Positions 53,872 through 62,781 of a stretch of 64,000 bases of DNA are shown piece by piece. The notes beneath the pieces were generated by a model that was given only the letters and a program-made list of their open reading frames with translations, had not been told where the DNA came from and ran no database searches. How positions within the stretch are numbered: the stretch's first letter is position 1; each line of letters starts with the position of its first letter. Source of the stretch: Lachnospiraceae bacterium (GTDB lineage: Bacteria; Bacillota; Clostridia; Lachnospirales; Lachnospiraceae); assembly GCA_017427685.1 (NCBI GenBank), contig JAFRSH010000018.1:124001-188000 (forward strand), written 5' to 3'. Both the position numbers and the translations under genes were made by a program.

Positions 53872-53914
53872 TTTGTCACCAATCCTTCCTGTCTGTTTCT
53901 TTCTTGTCCTGCTT

Positions 53915-54013
53915 TTAACCTGTGTAAATCTTATCCGAAGGAATGTATTCTGTTACCTTCAGGTCCGATAATACGATCGGCAGTCTTCGCTGACCTCCGA
54001 TCTTCTTACCCAT
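53915..54013 (-). CDS. Possible 32-residue basic peptide between pheS and pheT
   Basis: An ATG preceded by AAAGGTGG opens a 32-codon frame (MGKKIGGQRRLPIVLSDL, then KVTEYIPSDK and a short end). It fills part of the 168-nt gap between pheS and pheT on the same strand. The ribosome site and the low, credible codon use make it possible, but short length and lack of a known family keep confidence low. Confidence 0.35.
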   Translation of the reverse strand: MGKKIGGQRRLPIVLSDLKVTEYIPSDKIYTG

Positions 54014-54039
54014 GGTTTCTGCCCACCTTTGGTTCTTTC

Positions 54040-55080
54040 TCAGTCGTCTATCTGAGACAGTACTCTGAGGTCAGATTCAAACAACAGCTTAATATTGTTG
54101 ATACCGTACTTGAGCATTGCGATACGCTCGATTCCGATTCCAAAGGCAAAGCCGCTGTAGACGTCGCTGTCGATTCCGCAGCCCTCAAGAACCTTCTTGT
54201 TTACCACACCCGCACCGAGGACCTCGATCCAGCCCGTGCCCTTGCAAAGCCTGCAGCCCTTGCCACCGCACTCGAAGCAGCTCACATCGACCTCGACCGA
54301 GGGCTCCGTGAACGGGAAGTACGAAGGACGAAGCCTTGTTCTTGTGCCCGCACCGAAGATCTTGGTAACGAACTCGTCAAGCATGCCGTTAAGGTCGCAA
54401 AGAGTGATCCCCTTGTCCACAACAAGACCTTCCATCTGGGTGAACATGGGTGAATGTGTCGCATCATCATCCGAACGGAATACCTTGCCGGGAGAGATGA
54501 TCTTGATGGGAGGCTTCTTGCTCTCCATAACATGGATCTGTCCTGCCGAGGTCTGTGTACGGAGCAGGAACTCTGGCGAAAGGTAGAAAGTATCCTGCAT
54601 GTCCCTTGCGGGGTGATCGGCGGGTGTGTTGAGCGCCGTGAAGTTATAATGATCCGTCTCGATCTCGGTTCCTTCGTAGATCTCGAAGCCCATCGAGCCG
54701 AAGATATCAACGATCTGGTTCCTTACCTGTGTGTTGGGATGGAGATTGCCCTTGGCCTGCTTCCTGGCGGGAAGTGTAACGTCGATCTTCTCGCTGTCGT
54801 ACCTTGCGCGCATCTCAGCTTCCTTAAGCTTGGCATCAAGCTCGTCAAAACGCTCCGATGCCCAGTTCTTGATCTCGTTTACTGCCTTGCCGTATTCGGC
54901 TTTGAGTTCGTTGGGAATCTTGCCCATTTCACGCATAAGCGTTCCGATCTTACCGGACTTCGGGTCCATGATCCCTTTCTTGTACTCGTACACGCTTCTT
55001 GAGCTTGCGAGTTCCTTGATGTCAGAAAGCACTTCATCCTTGATGGCCGAGAGCTTCGCTGTCAGTTCGTTAATATCCAT
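54040..55080 (-). CDS. pheS: Phenylalanyl-tRNA synthetase alpha subunit
   Basis: This 346-residue catalytic subunit has an N-terminal coiled coil (1-85) that grips tRNA, then class II motifs: motif 1 near [13 protein letters not shown], motif 2 with [18 protein letters not shown] and motif 3 in [14 protein letters not shown]. The [17 protein letters not shown] segment, cysteine-rich, is normal for Firmicutes PheS. Phe enters the active site through FTEPSVEVD. The 5' leader is a phenylalanine T-box. Confidence 0.97.
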   Translation of the reverse strand: MDINELTAKLSAIKDEVLSDIKELASSRSVYEYKKGIMDPKSGKIGTLMREMGKIPNELKAEYGKAVNEIKNWASERFDELDAKLKEAEMRARYDSEKIDVTLPARKQAKGNLHPNTQVRNQIVDIFGSMGFEIYEGTEIETDHYNFTALNTPADHPARDMQDTFYLSPEFLLRTQTSAGQIHVMESKKPPIKIISPGKVFRSDDDATHSPMFTQMEGLVVDKGITLCDLNGMLDEFVTKIFGAGTRTRLRPSYFPFTEPSVEVDVSCFECGGKGCRLCKGTGWIEVLGAGVVNKKVLEGCGIDSDVYSGFAFGIGIERIAMLKYGINNIKLLFESDLRVLSQIDD

Positions 55081-55131
55081 GATTATTCCTCCTCTGATTC
55101 CTTGCCCAACATGTGACTGTGTACCGGGATT

Positions 55132-55423
55132 CTGTTGTAATAAAAATATCCCTTCGGGAATCTTTCAATTTCCGAAGGGACGAATCTTTAAATCCGCGGT
55201 ACCACCCTGTTTCGGACCTAACGCTTATGTGATAAGTCCGCACTTTCGCGCCGTAATGCTGCGCCTGCATCCCGCTTAACCAAAATCTGTTTTCACGGGA
55301 AGGCTCTGATGCTGAAATTCGTGTCTTCGCTTTCTCCACCGCGCTCTCAGCCCGTGACGCGACTCTCTGTCGGAGGGGTTCAAAGATACTACTTACACAT
55401 CTTCATCGCCGAAACTACTCGGT
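55132..55423 (-). promoter_or_regulatory. T-box riboswitch of the pheST operon
   Basis: The leader contains the conserved T-box core GGGTGGTACCGCGG (55194-55207) and, immediately after it, a terminator stem CCCTTCGG / CCGAAGGG ending in a T-rich tract (55141-55180). Stem I lies further upstream; GAATTTCAG near 55312-55320 offers a Phe codon (TTT or TTC) as specifier. Uncharged tRNA-Phe would pair with the core and prevent termination, so transcription increases when phenylalanine is short. Confidence 0.93.
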
Positions 55424-55452
55424 ATTATATGTTGCAAAAGAAAAATTGTCAA
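55424..55452 (-). promoter_or_regulatory. pheST promoter, perfect consensus
   Basis: The minus strand has -35 TTGACA (55447-55452), a 17-bp spacer and -10 TATAAT (55424-55429). The -35 overlaps the stop codon of the upstream kinase-like gene. Confidence 0.88.
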
Positions 55453-57350
55453 TTCTTCTGCAAAATAAGTGTCGGGATGTACGAATATCTTGTTATATCG
55501 TCCACCTCTTTTTTTGCTATTTTCCCTTCTTCAGATGACATATCGGCCTGATCGCGATATTTTAGGACTTTTTCTGTAAAGGTTTTCCAATCATCATCCG
55601 AAGGAATAAAAACCTTGTCTTTTCTCTTCTTATCTTGCTCCTTAACTTGTCTTAATAACTGCTGTACACCTTTGAGTCGGTTCTGACAAGCCTTTATCTC
55701 CTCGTCAGAGATCTTTCCCCGAAGCAAAAAGGGTATAGCATCGGGATTAAGTGCAAGAATTCGCTCGGCAAATTTCTGATCTACTGCCTTCATCACTATT
55801 TCTCTTTTTTCCGATACGACCTTTATCTGCCCGTCGGGACGAAGTTTTGTTTCTTTAGTCACTTTCACCGGCAAATGCAAAAACGTTCCGGCTTTTCCGT
55901 TCATTATGTCCTGAAAGGTGAGCATTCCAAACGAGAGATCGTTGTCTATTGCAGTAACTCTTTCTATCAGCACTTCCTTTTCTCGTTTGTCGGCTACAGT
56001 CATCATATTGTTCGAGTTTCGGTCAGTTTGTCCGCAGATAATATCAAACAATTGAAGAGTTGTAAACTGTTTCATGGCCAAGGGAGTAACGTTCACTTCT
56101 TTTCCCTTCGTGTTAGTCCGATCCGAAACATCCATATATGGTTCCCCTTCGGCCTTCCTCATTTTCACCCCTTTTATTTTTTTCCCTTTTACGTCCAATG
56201 TTACCATCTGGCTTTCCATGATCATGTCAGTAATCCCAAGTACTTCAGCCATGATACTCGTTGCTTCGTTTCTGACATCAAGATCTGAGCCCTTTCTGAC
56301 CCTTGCAAATCCGACTCCGGCAATGTTGAGCGTTATTTTTTTTTCCATCTCTCTAAAGAATACCAAATAGTTTTTCTTCTCCTCTTCCTTCAGATCAGGA
56401 TATTTCTCCTTCAGCATTTTCCATCTGTATTCTTCGCCTCCGCTTATGGAATTTTTGATATCGATCTGGGTTTCCCAAAATTCTCTGGTCTTAAGCGCAG
56501 TATCCAAAAGGCTTTGCAGTTCTTTTATTCTCTGTTCCTTTTCTTCGTCTTTCATGCCCGAATAGAGAGGATTGCCAACATCTTTAAGCCCGATCATCTC
56601 CCTGGTGATGCCGTCTATGATCTCTGCGACAAATCCTTCTGCCGAATCCGCATTGGACATTTTTTCGCCCACCTTGAAGAACGATTCTCCGGATTTTTCC
56701 GTAATCTTAAAAAGCGATGCCGTTCCGCTTCTTTCTATTTCCTGCGGAACTTCAATCTGGTTTGTATTGAGCACTATCACCCGGGGCTGTGCCAAAACAA
56801 CGGCCCATGTCTTTTGCATGTCTTCCGCTGTCAGATTCTCCGAATTCACACGGATATATCCCAGTTCTGTCCTTATTCGATCGCCGATCTGTTGGACCAT
56901 CCGATAACGGGCTTCTCCCTCTGCTGTCTTAGGTGAATGCGTCGTCAGATAATCAACACATGCTTCCTGTAATACGAAATACGCATTCTCCACATTGGCA
57001 TAGGCTGTCATTCCGATACCCGTTTTTAACAACTTGTCCAGATTGTGGAGCCCTTTCGTGACCCTTTCCATGCTTTTCGAGTTTCCGCGCTTCCACTTAG
57101 AGAACACACTCCGATCGTACTTCTGTTCATTTATCCGCTTTTCGAGCTCTCCATACGAGAGCTTGGGAGTCGTGGTCTCCTTATGAGACTCCCTATACTT
57201 GTTGATCCTGTCTTTCTCAATCTGATCGATTTCCGCGAGTAATTCGGGAGAGCTGTAATCAACCTTATTGAGCTCCAGATTCTGTTCTTCGGTTTTAAAT
57301 GTTTCCACCTGCTTCGCAAGCAGCTGATCATTCAGTTCTTTATCGCTCAT
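55449..57350 (-). CDS. PI3K/PI4K-like kinase-fold protein B (locus 2)
   Basis: This 633-residue cytoplasmic protein is paralogous to the 741-residue protein upstream. Residues 60-92 hold the shared module TPKLSYGELEKRI, then YDRSVFSKWKR. Residues about 200-240 may hold the ATP lysine (SFFKVGEK). Residues 340-400 form an N-lobe-like segment with DVRNEATSIMAEVLGI. The catalytic loop CGQTDRNSNN is at 439-448 and the metal-binding TAIDNDLSFG at 466-475, like the type II PI4-kinase pair (DRN..N, AIDNGLAF). Base composition is AT-rich. Whether it phosphorylates protein or lipid is unknown. It starts 21 nt after the upstream gene. Confidence 0.72.
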   Translation of the reverse strand: MSDKELNDQLLAKQVETFKTEEQNLELNKVDYSSPELLAEIDQIEKDRINKYRESHKETTTPKLSYGELEKRINEQKYDRSVFSKWKRGNSKSMERVTKGLHNLDKLLKTGIGMTAYANVENAYFVLQEACVDYLTTHSPKTAEGEARYRMVQQIGDRIRTELGYIRVNSENLTAEDMQKTWAVVLAQPRVIVLNTNQIEVPQEIERSGTASLFKITEKSGESFFKVGEKMSNADSAEGFVAEIIDGITREMIGLKDVGNPLYSGMKDEEKEQRIKELQSLLDTALKTREFWETQIDIKNSISGGEEYRWKMLKEKYPDLKEEEKKNYLVFFREMEKKITLNIAGVGFARVRKGSDLDVRNEATSIMAEVLGITDMIMESQMVTLDVKGKKIKGVKMRKAEGEPYMDVSDRTNTKGKEVNVTPLAMKQFTTLQLFDIICGQTDRNSNNMMTVADKREKEVLIERVTAIDNDLSFGMLTFQDIMNGKAGTFLHLPVKVTKETKLRPDGQIKVVSEKREIVMKAVDQKFAERILALNPDAIPFLLRGKISDEEIKACQNRLKGVQQLLRQVKEQDKKRKDKVFIPSDDDWKTFTEKVLKYRDQADMSSEEGKIAKKEVDDITRYSYIPTLILQKN

Positions 57351-57371
57351 TTTCCCTCTTTAAAAATAGTG

Positions 57372-59597
57372 TTATCGCAATCTGTCCCATCCCACCATAA
57401 AAGGCTGAATGTAAGACCGGCTTTTTAGTTCGTCGTCAGCGTCGCGTTTTTTACGATCCGCTTCCCACCGCTCTTCCCTTGACAGTGTAGGATCCGGCTC
57501 TACGGGGTTCGGTTTATCGAGCTTTGCTCTCAGCGCTTCCCATTTGTCCTGCTCTTTTTCTCCTATCAGCACCGACTCTTCACCCTTTTCGTACTTACTT
57601 ACTTCGTTTTGCAGGAACTGCTGAACAGTTTTTAGCCTGTCCAATGTAGCCGAAATCTCGTTGTCCTGTAAAAACGGTTTGAGCAGGTAAATAACCTGTG
57701 TCGGTTCAAGAGCAATGATCCTGTCAGCAAATGGTTTGTCCAAAGCCATAAGCTGAGGCGTTTCTCCGAGTTGCAAGGGTCGGATGAAAGTTTGTGTCCA
57801 TTCATTCGGATGTTCAAGCTCTATCTGTCGGGATGTAAGTTTTCCAAATGACAGATCGTGGTCTATTGCGGTAATGCCGTTGATCATCACCTTACCGTCC
57901 TTTTCTTCCACATCCATCAGGAAATTATTATAATGTCTGTCAACCTGTCCGCAGATGTAATCAAAGACCTGCAGACTCATGAGCTGTTTTATCGCACCGG
58001 CAGAGAGGTGTGCTGTCTTGCCCGCATACATCTGCCCCATTTTTAAACCGGTTATTCCTTTTGCCTCACTCATAAGAAGGCCTTTTTCACGTTTCCCTTC
58101 CACTTCTATTTCTGCAAGCCGGCTTTCGGCAATCAGACTCGAAACTTTTAATGTGTCTGCCATAACAGTGGTAGCCACATTTCTCACGGAAAGGTCTTTT
58201 CCGTTTTGAATTTTTGCCCTGCCCATTCCCGCATCAACAACAACTCTTTTTTTCTCAACAGAATCAAGAACAGGTTGTAACTGTCTGGCAAAAACTGTAA
58301 TCTTATTTCTCAGTTTTTCTCGTTTCTCTTCGATTTCGGGAGGAACATCTTCTCCTTCCCCCGAAGCCGTTGTTTCTTCTGTCTCCAGCTCCTGAATATC
58401 AGGAAAAACGTATCTTACAATCTTTCCTGTCTTTGTGTACGCTGCTATGCTTAACAGATTTTTTAATTCATCATCAAAAACATCAGGATATGCCTTAAGC
58501 GCTGCTGTCAATTTATCAATCTTTTTTTGTAATTCTTGAACAGCCTCCTCCTTTTCCTTAGGATCCCTATCTTTGTAAAAACCTTCGGGATTTCTGTAAT
58601 CTCTTATTCGCTTGTTTAATTCCTCTATTTCTTCACTCCCGGCTATGATTGGAAACACGTACTGCGCTTTTTTAGCAGCTTCAAGGGTTGCCCTCAGTTC
58701 CGTTATCCTTGCGACTCTGGCTTCCTCGGGCATATCTTTATACATCGGATTACTCCTGTCTTCCAGTCCTACCAGCTCTTTCATAAATTCCTGACATGTC
58801 TCCGTAAAAGACCCTATAAACCAGGGATCATGGTCTCCTCCTCCGAAGCCCTTAGTCTGCACTTTTTCCATCTTTTTAAAGATGAAACGCTTCCCTTTTA
58901 CCTCGACCCTCCTGATCTCGGAAGTCTGACCCTGCTCATCTGACTTGTGAATCTTATCTTGAGCAACGGTAACAACCGGCACCCCGATCAATACATCACG
59001 CCACTTTTTCCCTTCAGCCCGGTCTTCTTGCGATATACTCTTGCTGTTCCCGTCTATGTCCTTCATCTCGGCCATGACGTGAGATTTAATCTGCTCGATC
59101 ATTGCGTAACGAGCCATACCTTCATCAGTACTCGGAGCATGGTTGTCCATGTAAGTATCACATGCTTGTACCAGAGTCAAATACTCGCTCTTGATCGTTT
59201 CAAAATCTCCCTGATCAACAGAAGAATCCAAAAGAGCGGTCAGTCTTTTTAAACTGCCCGTAACATTTTTCATCTGGCTCGATTGACGACGCTTCCATTT
59301 GATAAAGACGCTTCTGTCGTATGACTTTTTTTCAATACGCTCCGCCATCTCCGCATAATACAATTTAGGAGTATTTATCAGCTTCAGAGATTCGAGGTGT
59401 TTTTGGATCCTGTCCTGCTCAATGGCATGCATTTCATCCTGATACTGTTTTTCCTGCTGCCTATGTAATTCTGCCTGCTGTCTGTCCTGCTCCATCCATT
59501 GAGGGGCAGATTGTATCTCCCCATCAAGAGAAAGGTCCGGAGAGAACGTCTTTTTCTTCTGATCCAATGCCTGCTGATTTATCGGTACATTACTCAT
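57372..59597 (-). CDS. PI3K/PI4K-like kinase-fold protein A (locus 2)
   Basis: This 741-residue cytoplasmic protein starts with a Gln-rich, coiled N-terminus (1-70), then the module NTPKLYYAEMAERI and YDRSVFIKWKRR (75-104). Residues 230-245 (RFIFKKMEKV) could supply the ATP lysine; a helical spacer (about 290-450) separates it from DLSVRNVATTVMADTL (468-483), GLLMSEAKG (506-514), the catalytic loop CGQVDRHYNN (549-558) and TAIDHDLSFG (576-585). These residues match the PI3K/PI4K/HipA-type kinase fold, with DRHxxN as in PI3-kinases. The start overlaps the GNAT stop by 8 nt (ATGAGTAA). The sequence is AT-rich. Substrate unknown. Confidence 0.75.
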   Translation of the reverse strand: MSNVPINQQALDQKKKTFSPDLSLDGEIQSAPQWMEQDRQQAELHRQQEKQYQDEMHAIEQDRIQKHLESLKLINTPKLYYAEMAERIEKKSYDRSVFIKWKRRQSSQMKNVTGSLKRLTALLDSSVDQGDFETIKSEYLTLVQACDTYMDNHAPSTDEGMARYAMIEQIKSHVMAEMKDIDGNSKSISQEDRAEGKKWRDVLIGVPVVTVAQDKIHKSDEQGQTSEIRRVEVKGKRFIFKKMEKVQTKGFGGGDHDPWFIGSFTETCQEFMKELVGLEDRSNPMYKDMPEEARVARITELRATLEAAKKAQYVFPIIAGSEEIEELNKRIRDYRNPEGFYKDRDPKEKEEAVQELQKKIDKLTAALKAYPDVFDDELKNLLSIAAYTKTGKIVRYVFPDIQELETEETTASGEGEDVPPEIEEKREKLRNKITVFARQLQPVLDSVEKKRVVVDAGMGRAKIQNGKDLSVRNVATTVMADTLKVSSLIAESRLAEIEVEGKREKGLLMSEAKGITGLKMGQMYAGKTAHLSAGAIKQLMSLQVFDYICGQVDRHYNNFLMDVEEKDGKVMINGITAIDHDLSFGKLTSRQIELEHPNEWTQTFIRPLQLGETPQLMALDKPFADRIIALEPTQVIYLLKPFLQDNEISATLDRLKTVQQFLQNEVSKYEKGEESVLIGEKEQDKWEALRAKLDKPNPVEPDPTLSREERWEADRKKRDADDELKSRSYIQPFMVGWDRLR

Positions 59598-60447
59598 AGA
59601 TCAACTCTCCTTTCCAAACTTCGTCAAGCACTATCTGAGGATTCATCTTTATCAGAGCCGGGGCTGTGTTCTCATTGACACAGGGGATATAAATGGGTGT
59701 GTCGGCCACGCACATACGGCTGAGCATCCTGCCGAGGGCACCAACCATAACAAGTGTAGCCTTTACCGCATCGTTTCCGATGCATCTGCACATCTTTAGT
59801 ATCACACCGCCTTCGGGAACCGTAGTTACCAGCAATAGCCCCTCTGTTCCGTTCTTTTTATAGAGGAAGCTCAACTTGGGGATATAAGCGTTAATATCGA
59901 TCTCCTCCGGGATCCCGAGCTTTTCAAGATCATCGCCCGAAAGCCTGTGAAGGAAGCTTCGTACCTCCGAGATCGATGCCTTGTCCAACGAAGTGACAGC
60001 GTCCGACTGGGGATATCCCACGATCTTCTCCGTGAACACGTCGCAAAGCTTGGTCTTAAGGAGCGGCGGCACGCTCTTTGTTTCTTTAAAGTTACGGGAT
60101 GCGAAGTAACCTCCCACTTCTTTTACCTGATCTCCCGAAAGGGTAAGGCTGACCCTGTTGATCCCGATCGAACGGAGCCTGCGCTCCATCTCGGCAAAGA
60201 GCGACCATGCGTTGCTTTCCCCTCGCTCCTCTTCGGGGACGCTGACCCATGTTACACGCGCCGTGTTCTTCTCGATGAGCGGTCCGACATAGTACTGTAA
60301 GAGCCCTACTCCGTAGTGCTCACCGTCAAGTACCGCCACTTCCCCGAGTGTGTTGAATCCGGGCCTGTCTATCTGCGCCAGGATATACTTTGCTACAAAA
60401 TCATCAAACGCAGGTCCATACTCTTTTGAAATCTCATACACCAACAT
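59590..60447 (-). CDS. Tandem GNAT acetyltransferase-like protein (locus 2)
   Basis: This 285-residue protein has an N-terminal GNAT-like half (about 1-140; the acyl-CoA loop VPEEERGESNA near residue 70) and a second half (about 180-285) with IPCVNEN near residue 254. The 307-residue protein at 8222-9145 has the same halves and the same IP-x-VNE, so these form one family. It overlaps the kinase-like gene by 8 nt, so it is co-translated with it, and repeat copy 3 lies 263 nt upstream. The ribosome site AAGGGAAGG precedes the ATG. It may acetylate the kinase-like proteins or share a substrate with them; unproven. Confidence 0.72.
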   Translation of the reverse strand: MLVYEISKEYGPAFDDFVAKYILAQIDRPGFNTLGEVAVLDGEHYGVGLLQYYVGPLIEKNTARVTWVSVPEEERGESNAWSLFAEMERRLRSIGINRVSLTLSGDQVKEVGGYFASRNFKETKSVPPLLKTKLCDVFTEKIVGYPQSDAVTSLDKASISEVRSFLHRLSGDDLEKLGIPEEIDINAYIPKLSFLYKKNGTEGLLLVTTVPEGGVILKMCRCIGNDAVKATLVMVGALGRMLSRMCVADTPIYIPCVNENTAPALIKMNPQIVLDEVWKGELIYE

Positions 60448-60629
60448 ACGTATTACCTTCCCTTTTTCCTTGCCTATTTACGCCTTTTCGAGTGAGAACC
60501 GTACTTAGGGTCCGGATTCCCACTCGGATTACAGACTGCCTCTTATTTTGGGGGGCAACCCCATCCAAATACAAGTATAATTCAACCCCGGCAATATTTC
60601 ACCATAAAACTGTTCCGATCACGCGCTCG

Positions 60630-60709
60630 ATCAAACGGGCTGACACTTTCCCGATGCGACGGAGCCCGGTTGCAAATAAGCCCGCATCAGAGGGGCTTTC
60701 TTTGTCGCA
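60630..60709 (-). repeat. Diverged copy of the repeat, after copy 3
   Basis: Read on the minus strand it starts TTGCGACAAAGAAAGCCC, paralleling the TTGTGCGATAAACGAAGGCC start of the repeat, then has an AGCCC / GGGCT stem, keeps CCGTCGCATCG and ends with a hairpin whose loop has GTCAG. The outer stem TGCGAC / GTCGCA is conserved although both arms changed. The middle hairpins are shortened. The remainder of the 60448-60629 gap shows nothing I can name. Confidence 0.55.
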
Positions 60710-60834
60710 ATCGAGTAGGCTGACTCCTACTCGATGCGACGGGACATCTCGCGTACAAGTCCGCTCGATGTCCGTTCACTCAGCCGTCTGTTCACAAACA
60801 AGCTTGCAACAGACGGCCTTCGTTTATCGCACAA
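60710..60834 (-). repeat. 125-bp structured repeat, copy 3
   Basis: This copy has the same three hairpins and outer stem as copies 1 and 2 and differs from each at one or two positions. It lies between the ABC-ATPase terminator and the tandem-GNAT gene of locus 2 and is directly followed (minus strand) by a diverged second element at 60630-60709. Confidence 0.9.
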
Positions 60835-60836
60835 AA

Positions 60837-60871
60837 ACCCCGCAGATGTGGCTTTCCACACTCCGCGGGGT
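60837..60871 (-). terminator. ABC exporter operon terminator
   Basis: ACCCCGC pairs with GCGGGGT around a 21-nt region with its own short stem (GTGTGG / CCACAT-like); the minus strand then reads TTTTTG. The U-tract runs into the first bases of repeat copy 3. Confidence 0.85.
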
Positions 60872-60892
60872 AAATCTTTTCGTATTAACGTT

Positions 60893-61861
60893 TTATTCGG
60901 TATAAAGTCTGGTGATGATCTCTTCCATCGGAAGTTCCTTGATTTCGATATCGGAAAAATCGACTGCCTTTCCGAGTCTCGAAAGGAACTCCTTGACCTC
61001 AGTCTTATCAAGGTCAAGCTCAACAGAGATCTTTGTTCCGTCCTCATTCTTGCTGACCGGTATTCCGTCTATCGCATCCCCTTCAAAAGGAGCGGTAAGC
61101 GAAATATCAACGATCTTTTTGTTGCCGAGCAGGAGCTTGAGCTCGTGCAGCTTGTCATCAAAGATCTTTTTGCCGTGGTTGATAACGATGACCCTCTCAG
61201 CAAGCTCCTCAACATCTCCGAGGTCATGGGTCGTAAGAATAAATGTCACGCCCTCGGCATTCATCTTCTTGATGGTTTCCCTGATCGTTGCCTTCGCGAT
61301 CACGTCGAGTCCGATGGTGGGCTCGTCGAGGAAGACCACCTCCGGCTTGTGCAGCATAGCCATTACGATCTCGCACTTCATCCTTTCACCGAGCGACAGG
61401 ACACGCGTGGGCTTGTTGATGACGTCCGCGATCCCGAAAAGCTCCACCATCTCGGCAAGCCTCTTCTTGTATTCGTCGTCGGGGATCCCGTAGATCGCCT
61501 TGTTCATCGCGAAGCTGTCGACCGGCGGGATATCGAAGATAAGCTGCGAGCGCTGTCCGAACACCGCTCCGATCTTCTTTACGTACTTCGCGCGCTCCTT
61601 TGCGGGCGAGTAGCCCATAACGCTTATCTCACCCTCCGTGGGGAACAGGGCGCCGCACAGCATCTTTATGGTCGTCGACTTCCCGGCGCCGTTGGGCCCG
61701 AGCATACCGACGATCGTTCCCTTTTCAACACCGAACGAAATCCCGTCCACTGCATTCACGAGGACCTTTTCCCTCTTAAAGAAGCTCTTAAAAAAGCCCT
61801 TCTCACTGCGTTTGTACGTTTTGTATGTTTTTCTTAAGTCTTTAACGCTTATGATCTCCAT
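60893..61861 (-). CDS. ABC transporter ATPase, ABC-2 exporter type
   Basis: This 322-residue ATP-binding subunit has Walker A GPNGAGKST (about 54-62), a Q-loop in GAVFGQRSQL, a divergent signature LSLGERMK (about 151), Walker B VVFLDEPTIGLD (about 171-182) and the switch TTHD (about 206). The C-terminal 100 residues form an accessory domain. It fits the uncharacterised exporter group with two unlike permeases encoded just upstream (COG4586-type, from memory). The substrate is unknown. It is the last gene of the operon. Confidence 0.9.
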   Translation of the reverse strand: MEIISVKDLRKTYKTYKRSEKGFFKSFFKREKVLVNAVDGISFGVEKGTIVGMLGPNGAGKSTTIKMLCGALFPTEGEISVMGYSPAKERAKYVKKIGAVFGQRSQLIFDIPPVDSFAMNKAIYGIPDDEYKKRLAEMVELFGIADVINKPTRVLSLGERMKCEIVMAMLHKPEVVFLDEPTIGLDVIAKATIRETIKKMNAEGVTFILTTHDLGDVEELAERVIVINHGKKIFDDKLHELKLLLGNKKIVDISLTAPFEGDAIDGIPVSKNEDGTKISVELDLDKTEVKEFLSRLGKAVDFSDIEIKELPMEEIITRLYTE

Positions 61862-61920
61862 TGTCAGTTTTCCTTCTGCTATAACAGCTTTTGCATTCTT
61901 ACGGCTCTAGAACCGCGGTA

Positions 61921-62697
61921 TCATCCTCCCACGCCCTCGTAGCGCTTTATCATCCGGTTGTAGATCCAGATTCCGAACATGAGCACAAGTACGCACGGGA
62001 TGAGTCCCAGAAAATAAAGCGGCTCGACTCCCTTTAAGAGCACTTCGGCCGGAAGCGATCCGATCATCCCCGCGGGGATCACGAACGCCATCACGATCCT
62101 GAGTCCGTACCCAAAGATCTGAAGCGGATAATTACCGAAGTTGCTCACGCTCGACGAGATCTCATCCAGTCTCGAGTTGCCGACCCAGATAAAGCTGATG
62201 GCCGCCATGATCAGGAAGAGTCCCGCTGCCACAAGGATTCCTCCGATAAAAAGAACTATCGCGCTGAGAACCCCGAGCACTCCCGATACTCCCGTGTTTA
62301 TGAGCGATATCGCAAGCACTATGGCCGAACCGACCACAAGTCCGATCTGTGAAACCGAGAAATTGGTGGTCATGATGTAAAAGAGCGGTGAGATGGGCTT
62401 TAAGAGCACCGTCTCAAAGCTTCCTCCCCTGACGTGATCCATCGTCGCCCACATAACGGACGAAAGACACATAGAAGCGATACCTCTCGAAAGCGAGAAG
62501 ATCGACTGAAGTGCCAGCACTTCCCACATCGTCCAGCCCGGGAATTCGAGGCCGTTCGCGTAGATCACGATCGTGACGAGGGGGAAGAACACGTTCGAGA
62601 GAAGTGTTATAAATGTCGACATGATAAAGTCCGCGCGGTAGGCGGTTGCCTGCGCAATCGAAATCTTAATGCATGTCAGGTATACCTTAAGTTTCAA
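61921..62697 (-). CDS. ABC-2 permease, second subunit
   Basis: This 258-residue protein has about six TM helices and a short re-entrant segment with Gly and Pro (VIPAGMIGSLPAE) near residue 208, as in ABC-2 permeases of the uncharacterised COG3694/DUF990-like group. It pairs with the permease at 62782-63603 and the ATPase at 60893-61861. A gap of 84 nt to the upstream permease includes AT-rich DNA that could be a secondary promoter. Confidence 0.82.
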   Translation of the reverse strand: MKLKVYLTCIKISIAQATAYRADFIMSTFITLLSNVFFPLVTIVIYANGLEFPGWTMWEVLALQSIFSLSRGIASMCLSSVMWATMDHVRGGSFETVLLKPISPLFYIMTTNFSVSQIGLVVGSAIVLAISLINTGVSGVLGVLSAIVLFIGGILVAAGLFLIMAAISFIWVGNSRLDEISSSVSNFGNYPLQIFGYGLRIVMAFVIPAGMIGSLPAEVLLKGVEPLYFLGLIPCVLVLMFGIWIYNRMIKRYEGVGG

Positions 62698-62781
62698 GTG
62701 GATTCCTCCAAAATAATAATGCTTTTCCGCATATATGTAGCGTGTTTCACTTATCTTCTTATAATACTATATAGTAAGGCG

